Assembly (NCBI GenBank): GCA_015522345.1 | Contig: WAML01000083.1 | Location: 1 to 12,472 of the forward strand | DNA from: Desulfurococcales archaeon | GTDB taxonomy: Archaea; Thermoproteota; Thermoprotei_A; Sulfolobales; Desulfurococcaceae | Direction of reading: 5' to 3' | DNA length: 12,472 bases | Shown here: positions 7,186 through 12,472 of the stretch, piece after piece | Numbering within the stretch: position 1 is the stretch's first letter | Layout of the letters: every line of letters starts with the position of its first letter | The notes under the pieces: model-generated | Seen by the model: the letters and a program-made list of their open reading frames with translations, nothing else | The model's database searches: none | Told to the model about the DNA's origin: nothing | Made by a program: the position numbers and the translations under genes

Positions 7186-7674
7186 CTATTTTTCCCTAAA
7201 ATAGCTACCTCTATATAGTTTCTTAGTATATCCTGTCATCTTAATTATAACTAATTGTGCTACTTGTACACCTTTTTCAATAGCTACTCCATGAGGATTA
7301 TGCACTACTATAAGACCAGAGCCCCTACCCTCATATCCAGGGTCCCAAACAGCTGTATAGAGGGTTACACCCATTCTAATCAATGAAGACCTTTGAATGG
7401 CTAAACCAATGTATCCATTAGGGATCTTTATATACTCGTTGTACTTGATATAATAGGGCCCTGGCAATAAGTAGTAGTACCCATTATATGGTTCTATCAA
7501 GGAATAGTGGGGCAGTTCTTTTCCATCTTTGGATAGAACTCCTCTAGACTCAAGCTTATAGACTTCGCCTAGAGTCAGTTTTAATCCTGCGCAATCAATT
7601 CTATCTAAGTCTATTCCAAAAAGTCTAGAAAGATCCTCTGGAGTTAAAACACTCATCCTAGACACCATAATCAT
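7186..7674 (-). CDS. dut: dUTPase (dCTP deaminase/dUTPase superfamily)
   Basis: The protein has 162 residues and the jelly-roll dUTPase/Dcd fold. It would hydrolyse dUTP to dUMP and pyrophosphate in the cytoplasm, keeping uracil out of DNA and supplying dUMP for thymidylate. Motifs seen are RSSLIRMGV at 95-103 (phosphate binding), TAVWDPGYEGRG at 107-118 with the likely catalytic D111, and GVQVAQLV at 135-142. The glutamate that activates water in dCTP deaminases (in their VLE-F-N motif) is replaced by valine in LIVVHN (121-126), which argues for dUTPase over deaminase. The C-terminal tail (YRGSYFREK) lacks the classic glycine-rich motif V. Start is ambiguous: ATG at 7674, 7668, or 7656; the last, giving MSVLTPEDL, follows GGTGTCTAGG. 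TATA-like runs lie near 7694-7700 and 7712-7718. It ends 6 bases from the convergent 302-residue gene. Confidence 0.85.
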   Translation of the reverse strand: MIMVSRMSVLTPEDLSRLFGIDLDRIDCAGLKLTLGEVYKLESRGVLSKDGKELPHYSLIEPYNGYYYLLPGPYYIKYNEYIKIPNGYIGLAIQRSSLIRMGVTLYTAVWDPGYEGRGSGLIVVHNPHGVAIEKGVQVAQLVIIKMTGYTKKLYRGSYFREK

Positions 7675-7765
7675 ACTACTATTCCATCTATAGTTTAAAA
7701 TACTAGAGTATTATTTAAAGAAAACAGTTTATTTAGAAAAGAATTGTCTAATTCTTAAGATATTT

Positions 7766-8443
7766 TCAACTAGCTCTTTTCTCACTGTATACAACAATTA
7801 GAGCCCTAATATAATCTGCTGCATCTTCACATGCGTTAGCTGCTTCCTCTAGATCAAGTATTAAGTCATGCAGCAGAATTGCTAGTGTGTATGGTTTTAG
7901 TTTTTCTCCGAAATCAAGTAGTTTACCTCTATTATCTACATCTATCATATCCGCTTCTTCTTCAAGAGCCTCAACTTCATCAGCTAGTCTTGAGGCAGTA
8001 GTATATTCTCCTTCTAGTAGGGCTTCGACAGCTTTACATACTTTCTTAGTAGCTTCATATACTTTATTAATCATTTTTTCATATCCTTCCCTAAGTTCTA
8101 CAGGTACTTCTAGGTAAGGTATAATAGTAAGTGTGCTAGCTGCGTCTTTAACAAAATCTGCTATTACTTCAATCCTCTTAATTAAGTGAAAGAGATCCTC
8201 TTTTAACTCAGGATTTATTTCAGAAGTTTCTAGAAGATAAACCATTTTTCTTCTAAGTTCATCTGCTTCTTTTTCTGCATCCATAGAACTAGCTAGTTCT
8301 CTCCTAGCTTCTCCAACCCGCATTTCATTGAAGTATCCTATAGCTGTTTTAAAGTGTTCTACAACATCATCGATTTTCTCAATGTATTTGTACATAATCT
8401 TCTTAAAGTCCTTCATAAAATCTGATTGAATCAATAGATTCAC
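7766..8443 (-). CDS. DUF47 / PhoU-like phosphate transport regulator
   Basis: This is an all-helical cytoplasmic protein of the DUF47/PhoU-like family (TIGR00153 type), up to 225 residues. Repeated acidic helices show the PhoU-like metal-binding pattern: EKEADELRRKM (57-67), KRIEVIADFVKDAA (89-102), EEEADMID (161-168) and DLEEAANACEDAADYIR (196-212). In other prokaryotes such genes usually sit beside PiT transporters and are thought to modulate them. Here the likely partner is encoded about 4 kb away on the same strand. Start is uncertain: the longest frame opens with GTG at 8443. A GGGTGA overlapping it (8441-8446) would suit TTG at 8434, and ATG at 8416 (MKDFKKIM) gives a more family-like N terminus. 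A GAAGTATATA box at 8461-8470 predicts transcription near 8439, favouring the downstream starts. Confidence 0.9.
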   Translation of the reverse strand: MNLLIQSDFMKDFKKIMYKYIEKIDDVVEHFKTAIGYFNEMRVGEARRELASSMDAEKEADELRRKMVYLLETSEINPELKEDLFHLIKRIEVIADFVKDAASTLTIIPYLEVPVELREGYEKMINKVYEATKKVCKAVEALLEGEYTTASRLADEVEALEEEADMIDVDNRGKLLDFGEKLKPYTLAILLHDLILDLEEAANACEDAADYIRALIVVYSEKRAS

Positions 8444-8632
8444 CCAGAGCTACAGGCGCGTATATACTTCTGGTTAGCTCTATGTTAGAAGGAATTAATA
8501 AATTTAGGCAATGCCCTACATCCTCTCAGCCAGTAACTAAAGTACTTCATCTAGAAATATATACTGGTAAACACAATAGGTATCAACATAATAATGCCTT
8601 AGAATATTATATAGGAGGAGTTGTAGCCTAAA
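8444..8632. other. Divergent intergenic region, DUF47 gene and 242-residue gene
   Basis: These 189 bases contain the minus-strand promoter of the DUF47 gene at the left and the plus-strand leader of the 242-residue gene at the right. A plus-strand TATA-like run AAATATATAC (8556-8565) could serve the latter, with GGAGGAG at 8614-8620 as its ribosome site. The middle (about 8500-8550) is the least AT-rich part and shows no hairpin, repeat or small gene I can support. Confidence 0.45.
8461..8470 (-). promoter_or_regulatory. TATA-like box of the DUF47 gene
   Basis: On the minus strand this reads GAAGTATATA. It shares AAGTATATA with the phosphate permease promoter. The predicted transcript start near 8439 lies between the GTG at 8443 and the TTG at 8434. 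A second AT-rich run further upstream (about 8487-8496) could instead give a leadered transcript including GGGTGA. Confidence 0.35.
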
Positions 8633-9361
8633 TTGAACAATAGCTTCACTATATATCTAGCGTTAATATTAATAATACTAGTTATTATAGGAAATGCATT
8701 AGTTTATGCAAAACCTTCTGTTAGAAAAGGAGATTATTTAGTATATGATATAGTTAGTAAAGATATTTATTATGGAGTAAATAAGACTATGTCGCTATAC
8801 TTTAAGAACGCTACATATTGGTCGAGAGTACAATTAGAGGTTTTAGAAGTAAATGACACTCATGTCATAGTTAACAGTACTTTAATTGATACAAATAATA
8901 CGGCTGCAACAAATAAAATAGGATCTTCAAGTAAAGTTACAATAGATGCTTCTAAAGAACTTAGTGAAACATTAAGTATAATAATTGATCCATCGTTGTT
9001 ACCCGAGAATAATGTATATGAAAATAGGTCAACGGGTATAAGCCCCTATGGACCTTATGAATTATATCTTAAAGCAGTGTATGATGAACAAGGTATTTTA
9101 AAGGATCTGCATACAGAGTACACACTTAAAACCACTATGCAGAACATAGGTAATATTACGTATAGGAATATAGCTGACTATAGATTAATATGGACAAACA
9201 TAGAAGGCGTTGATGTAGGGAAGCCATTAAATTCTATACCATATAATCCTCCTCCCAGCGCTGAAAGACCAGGAGTAACTAGTCTATATTATATCACTGG
9301 CTTAGCAGCAGTCTTTGCCTTTATAATGGCGTTTCTACTATATAGGAAGAAACGTTCCTAG
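8633..9361 (+). CDS. Unrecognised surface protein with N- and C-terminal membrane segments
   Basis: The protein has 242 residues. Residues 6-26 form a hydrophobic signal sequence or anchor ending in VYAKP; 218-237 form a C-terminal membrane helix followed by the basic tail RKKRS. The ectodomain between them (about 30-212) is beta-rich, starts with RKGDYLVYDI, and has seven N-glycosylation sequons (N50, N59, N74, N81, N88, N131, N174), which fits an archaeal surface protein. The SIPYNPPPSAERP stretch (201-213) is a likely extended linker to the membrane helix. I cannot name a family; the GDYLVYDI opening recalls small secreted archaeal proteins of unknown role. Start: TTG at 8633, with GGAGGAG at 8614-8620 (12 bases, rather long); an in-frame TTG at 8621 is followed at once by TAG. 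Its stop overlaps that of the convergent SufS gene. Confidence 0.82.
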   Translation: MNNSFTIYLALILIILVIIGNALVYAKPSVRKGDYLVYDIVSKDIYYGVNKTMSLYFKNATYWSRVQLEVLEVNDTHVIVNSTLIDTNNTAATNKIGSSSKVTIDASKELSETLSIIIDPSLLPENNVYENRSTGISPYGPYELYLKAVYDEQGILKDLHTEYTLKTTMQNIGNITYRNIADYRLIWTNIEGVDVGKPLNSIPYNPPPSAERPGVTSLYYITGLAAVFAFIMAFLLYRKKRS

Positions 9362-10644
9362 CCAGTAGGACATATTATTCCTTCTATATCTTTTTTGAAT
9401 ATCGCCTCTATGTTTTCTTTTTGTTTCACTATAAACTTCAATGCATTAACTAGTTCCTCAACTTCTTCACGAGTATTGTAGAGGTAGTAACTAGCTCTTA
9501 CAGTCCCTTTAAGCCCTAGTCTATAATGGAGTGGATGGGCGCAATGCATTCCAGTGCGAACTGCTATACCAAATAATGAATCTAAAGCTCTACCCACTAT
9601 ATGATGGTTAAGGCCTTTAATATTAAATGAAATAACTCCTCCTCTATCATTGGGATTACGTGGACCATATATAGTTACTTCATCGCCTAACTCTTCTTTA
9701 AATAATTTGAAGGTATGTTCTACTAGTTGTTTTTCGTGGTTTCTTATGTTTTGTAGTCCTATTTTTTGTAGGTATTTTATTGCTGCTTCTAATCCTATAG
9801 CACCAGCAATATTAGGAGTACCAGCCTCAAACCTCCAAGGAACATCATGCCAGATAACGTCATCTAGAGTAACATCCTTTATAGTGTCTCCACCAACTTT
9901 GAAAGGCATCATTTCTTCAAGTAGTTCGCGTTTACCCCATAATACTCCTATTCCTGTAGGACCAAGCATTTTATGTCCACTAAAAGCCAGGAAATCTATC
10001 CCTAGATCTCTTACATTGGTGGGCATATGAGGTACGCTCTGAGCTCCATCAGCAACTACTATAGCTCCTACTTCATGGGCCAACTTAACTATTCTCTTAA
10101 CATCATTTATTGTGCCAAGGACATTGCTCATTATAGGGAATGCAACTACACGAGTTCTTTCAGTAATTAATTTCTCGAAATCACTATACTTTAGATACCC
10201 ATCATTAGTTATATCTACGTATTTTATCTTAATTTTCTTAAACTTAGCTATATTACGCCATGGAAGCATACTACTATGATGATCCATTACTGTAAGAACT
10301 ACTTCATCCCCTTCTCTTAGATTATTTAATCCCCAAGCATAAGCTACGATGTTAAGAGCATCTGTTGTATTACTACAAAATATTATTTCATCCCAACTAT
10401 ATGCGTTAATGAATTTAGCTACTGTTTCGTGTGCTTTCTCGTATTTTTCACTAGCTTCTTGGCTTAAAGTATGAAGACCCCTATGTATATTTGCATTATA
10501 CTTTATATAGAATTCTCTAATAGCTTCAATAACGGGCAAAGGCTTATGAGTTGTAGCAGCATTATCAAAGTAAATAAGCTTTCTTCCATTAATTACACGC
10601 TCTAGTATTGGAAAATCTTTCCGGATCTCATAAGGATCAAACAC
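9358..10644 (-). CDS. sufS: SufS-type cysteine desulfurase
   Basis: This is a class V, group II PLP-dependent cysteine desulfurase. It converts cysteine to alanine and passes the sulfur, as a cysteine persulfide, to Fe-S cluster assembly or other acceptors. The protein has 428 residues. Key residues are FDNAATTHKP (26-35), H122 stacking on PLP (MDHHSS), D199 and Q202 (ADGAQS), Schiff-base lysine K225 in SGHKMLGPTG, RFEAGTPN (271-278), persulfide cysteine C368 in RTGMHCAHP and R383 in GTVRAS. Spacing matches the E. coli SufS pattern. About 20 extra residues follow the usual end and finish ICPTG, with a cysteine at 425. Start: GTG at 10644 with AGGTG at 10653-10657. No SufBCD, SufE or SufU gene is in the window. 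It is divergent from the NAD(P)HX repair gene and overlaps the convergent 242-residue gene by four bases. Confidence 0.95.
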   Translation of the reverse strand: MFDPYEIRKDFPILERVINGRKLIYFDNAATTHKPLPVIEAIREFYIKYNANIHRGLHTLSQEASEKYEKAHETVAKFINAYSWDEIIFCSNTTDALNIVAYAWGLNNLREGDEVVLTVMDHHSSMLPWRNIAKFKKIKIKYVDITNDGYLKYSDFEKLITERTRVVAFPIMSNVLGTINDVKRIVKLAHEVGAIVVADGAQSVPHMPTNVRDLGIDFLAFSGHKMLGPTGIGVLWGKRELLEEMMPFKVGGDTIKDVTLDDVIWHDVPWRFEAGTPNIAGAIGLEAAIKYLQKIGLQNIRNHEKQLVEHTFKLFKEELGDEVTIYGPRNPNDRGGVISFNIKGLNHHIVGRALDSLFGIAVRTGMHCAHPLHYRLGLKGTVRASYYLYNTREEVEELVNALKFIVKQKENIEAIFKKDIEGIICPTG

Positions 10645-10678
10645 TTTTCAAACACCTGGGTATAAAATTAATGACTAA

Positions 10679-10688
10679 CCTTATAAAC
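10679..10688 (-). promoter_or_regulatory. TATA-like box of sufS
   Basis: On the minus strand this reads GTTTATAAGG, centred about 40 bases before the GTG. Transcription about 25 bases downstream would start near 10658, just including the AGGTG ribosome site at 10653-10657. A nearer run, TTTTATA (about 10661-10667), is a less well spaced alternative. Confidence 0.42.
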
Positions 10689-10754
10689 AAACCGTGTTAA
10701 AGTAAAAGACTCTACATAATAGAATAGAGAATCCTCCAACGATAACAATTATTT

Positions 10755-10773
10755 CTACTATATCTATAAATTG
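10755..10773 (+). promoter_or_regulatory. TATA-like region of the NAD(P)HX repair gene
   Basis: CTACTATATCTATAAATTG holds two possible TATA boxes, at about 10757-10763 and 10764-10770. The first predicts a transcript start near 10785, ahead of the GGAGG ribosome site at 10793-10797. It is within the 164-base divergent region shared with sufS, which otherwise shows no repeat or RNA gene. Confidence 0.35.
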
Positions 10774-10808
10774 ATTCCTAGAACTTAAGGAAGGAGGCTC
10801 TATAGGAA

Positions 10809-12359
10809 ATGGTTATTACAGTTCAAGAAATGAGGATCCTAGAAGTTAATACAATAGGTTTAGGAATACCATTACGTATGCTAATGGAGGCTGCTGGAAA
10901 ATCCGTTGCAGATACAGTTATTGAAGAAATTAAATCAAGGAATCTAGAACGTGATCTAGAAATAGTTGTTTTAATGGGTAAAGGAGGTAATGGTGGAGAC
11001 GGCGTTGTTGCCGCTAGGTACTTGGCTAGTAGAGGTTATGGAGTTACAATAGTTCCATCTCATTCATTAAAGGATGTAGAACATCCTGATACAAAAGCTA
11101 ATCTAGATATAGTACTTAGGATGACCAATAGTATTAGGATAACTAGGCCGGCATGTCTAGAAGTAATTAGAGATGCCGACATAATTATTGATGGATTATT
11201 AGGGACTGGTGTAAAAGGAGAACTCAGAGACCCTATAAAGTCAATGGTTGAAGAAGCTAATAAAGCAAAATCTATTCTACGAGTAGCCATAGATACCCCT
11301 ACAGGATTAAATCCCGATACCGGAGATATCCATGGAGTAGCCTTTAAAGCCGATATAACAGTTACAATGCATGATGTTAAACCTGGTTTACTAAAGAAGC
11401 CCGAATATACTGGAAGAATAGTTGTAGCCAACATAGGCATACCCCTAGAGTCGAAAATGTATATTGGACCTGGAGACGCTGTTTACGGAGTACCTAAGAA
11501 ACCCAGAGATGCTCATAAGGGTATGGGTGGACGCGTACTAGTTATAGGAGGCTCTAAATACTATACTGGTGCACCAGCACTAGCTGGTGCAGCAGCATTA
11601 GCCATAGGCGCTGATCTATCGTTTATAGTTGTTCCCGAGTACATAAAGAGTGTAGTATCTAGTTATACACCAGAGTTAATAGTAGTTTCTGTCCCAGGAG
11701 ATCATTTTATGCCGGACCACATCAGTTACATTGAAAAGTATATAGAGTACTTTAGGCCTCACGCAATAGTTTTTGGAAATGGTTTAAGTAGAGAAGAAGA
11801 TACTATTGAATTTGCTAAAGAATTCATAGAAATAGTTACTAGCAAGTATAAAGAATTGTTACTCGTTATAGATGCCGATGGACTTAAAGGAATTAAGTAT
11901 GGAGAAACAAAGTTTTCTTGGAATACAGTAATTACTCCTCACCGTGGCGAATTTAAAGCATTAACTAATACTAGAGTAGATAATGTATTCAAAGATATAG
12001 ACCATATAATCGAGGCTAGCAGAGTTCTTGAGGCAACTATATTATTAAAGGCCCCTATAGATGCAATAGTTAAATCAGACACTTATAGATTCAATAGAAC
12101 AGGGAATGAAGACATGAGTATAGGTGGTACAGGAGATGTATTAGCTGGTCTAGTAGGTGCATTATTAGCGAAAACAAAAGATACATTTAAAGCAGCAGCT
12201 ATTGCTGCATACTTAAACGGATTAGCTGGAGACTATCTATACTATGTTGAAAAAGAGAATGTCTCACCCGCTAAAATGATTGAAATACTCCCAAGGATCT
12301 CTAAGAATCCTCTTGACTATCATCTAAGAATATATGGTATAAGCGACTCCACTATATAA
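10809..12359 (+). CDS. nnr: Bifunctional NAD(P)H-hydrate epimerase / ADP-dependent NAD(P)H-hydrate dehydratase
   Basis: This metabolite-repair enzyme restores hydrated NAD(P)H (NAD(P)HX) to NAD(P)H; the chemistry is spontaneous-damage repair and matters at high temperature. It has 516 residues and the standard two-domain YjeF layout. The epimerase domain (about 1-215) has TVQEMR near the start, GKGGNGGDG (58-65, phosphate loop), IIIDGLLGTGVKG (125-137, with likely catalytic D128) and IDTPTGLNPDTG (161-172). The ribokinase-like dehydratase domain (about 225-505) has GGRVLVIGGSKYYTGAP (240-256), FGNGLS (322-327), VIDADGLK (353-360), TPHRGEF (376-382) and GGTGDVLAG (439-447) with catalytic D443. 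All key motifs are intact. Start: ATG at 10809 after GGAGG at 10793-10797, and the N terminus fits the family. It is transcribed away from sufS and looks monocistronic. Confidence 0.95.
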   Translation: MVITVQEMRILEVNTIGLGIPLRMLMEAAGKSVADTVIEEIKSRNLERDLEIVVLMGKGGNGGDGVVAARYLASRGYGVTIVPSHSLKDVEHPDTKANLDIVLRMTNSIRITRPACLEVIRDADIIIDGLLGTGVKGELRDPIKSMVEEANKAKSILRVAIDTPTGLNPDTGDIHGVAFKADITVTMHDVKPGLLKKPEYTGRIVVANIGIPLESKMYIGPGDAVYGVPKKPRDAHKGMGGRVLVIGGSKYYTGAPALAGAAALAIGADLSFIVVPEYIKSVVSSYTPELIVVSVPGDHFMPDHISYIEKYIEYFRPHAIVFGNGLSREEDTIEFAKEFIEIVTSKYKELLLVIDADGLKGIKYGETKFSWNTVITPHRGEFKALTNTRVDNVFKDIDHIIEASRVLEATILLKAPIDAIVKSDTYRFNRTGNEDMSIGGTGDVLAGLVGALLAKTKDTFKAAAIAAYLNGLAGDYLYYVEKENVSPAKMIEILPRISKNPLDYHLRIYGISDSTI

Positions 12360-12371
12360 TACCTATATAGC

Positions 12372-12472
12372 TTACATCATGCCCACAGCTCTAACACCAT
12401 GTATTTTTATATACTTCGTAACATAGCTAATAATCACTAAACATAGTATAGTTAATATACACAAGTATATAG
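12372..12472 (-). CDS. possible C-terminal end of a membrane protein (edge)
   Basis: A minus-strand frame is open from the right edge to TAA at 12372-12374, 33 codons. Its translation begins with a strongly hydrophobic run (IYLCILTILCLVIIS) and continues with a short basic tail, like the last membrane helix of a transporter or enzyme. It would converge on the nnr gene with a 12-base gap, as other pairs here do. Against it, the stretch is short and AT-rich, and bases 12455-12472 match the phosphate permease promoter, suggesting a plus-strand promoter instead. Confidence 0.22.
   Translation of the reverse strand, partial: IYLCILTILCLVIISYVTKYIKIHGVRAVGMM
12455..12472 (+). promoter_or_regulatory. 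Possible promoter for a plus-strand gene beyond the right edge
   Basis: ATATACACAAGTATATAG matches the phosphate permease promoter (minus strand, 3686-3703) at 17 of 18 positions, including the AAGTATATAG core. If it is a TATA element, transcription would begin beyond the window. The last 113 bases otherwise contain a T-rich run (12402-12411) that could help terminate nnr transcription. Confidence 0.3.

Noticed and set aside
7186..7674. dCTP deaminase annotation for this gene
   Set aside because: The superfamily fits, but the deaminase glutamate is replaced by valine, so dUTPase is the better call.
9650..10030. Plus-strand open frame of 126 codons inside sufS
   Set aside because: It is antisense to the catalytic core of sufS, including the PLP lysine region, and shows no initiation signals.
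11060..11440. Minus-strand open frame of 126 codons inside nnr
   Set aside because: It is antisense to the epimerase domain with its intact motifs; a shadow frame.
11568..11598. CTGGTGCACCAGC and a nearby CTGGTGCAGCAGC, a local palindrome/repeat
   Set aside because: It encodes the alanine/glycine-rich segment TGAPALAGAAALA of the dehydratase domain, so repeated Gly/Ala codons explain it.
1..12472. Defence island, mobile element or CRISPR array
   Set aside because: No regularly spaced repeats, transposase, integrase, nuclease/ATPase defence gene or tRNA-linked attachment site is visible, and base composition looks even across the window.

Overview
The window is an AT-rich stretch (roughly one third G+C by eye) of an archaeal chromosome, most likely a hyperthermophilic crenarchaeon of the Desulfurococcales, perhaps Staphylothermus-like. 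The organism call is inference. It rests on heavy AGA/AGG/ATA codon use, TTG and GTG starts, TATA-type promoters about 25 bases before short leaders, purine-rich ribosome sites, and gene types such as the COG4880-type secreted beta-propeller, a DUF47 PhoU-like protein and a fused NAD(P)HX repair enzyme.

Layout, left to right. An M20 metallohydrolase (+, TTG start) converges on a saccharopine-dehydrogenase-family oxidoreductase (-). Upstream of the latter on the minus strand lies a PiT phosphate permease. Next is a large membrane-anchored beta-propeller protein (-), divergent from an unrecognised 302-residue soluble protein (+). That protein converges on a dUTPase-family gene (-), followed by a DUF47/PhoU-like gene (-). 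A small, heavily sequon-marked, double-membrane-anchored surface protein (+) shares its stop-codon DNA with a SufS-type cysteine desulfurase (-). Divergent from SufS is a full-length bifunctional NAD(P)H-hydrate epimerase/dehydratase (+). The edges hold weak signs of further genes.

How the genes work together. Most are unlinked housekeeping functions: phosphate uptake, nucleotide sanitation, sulfur mobilisation for Fe-S clusters, and NAD(P)HX repair. The clearest functional pair is PiT with DUF47, which are often neighbours elsewhere but here lie about 4 kb apart on the same strand. Their upstream regions share a GTATATA-type element. The M20 hydrolase and the saccharopine-dehydrogenase-like enzyme could both act on amino-acid derivatives, but nothing in the sequence proves a shared pathway. 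Two proteins (propeller and 242-residue protein) are built for the outer face of the cell membrane.

I see no tRNA, rRNA, CRISPR array, insertion sequence, integrase or attachment site. No gene-free gap exceeds 200 bases. I did not find a convincing new multi-gene system. The best leads are small: clustered GTCATT half-sites in the propeller's divergent promoter, an inverted repeat over the PiT TATA box that recurs almost exactly at the right edge, an orphan 302-residue gene, and a cysteine-bearing C-terminal tail on SufS.
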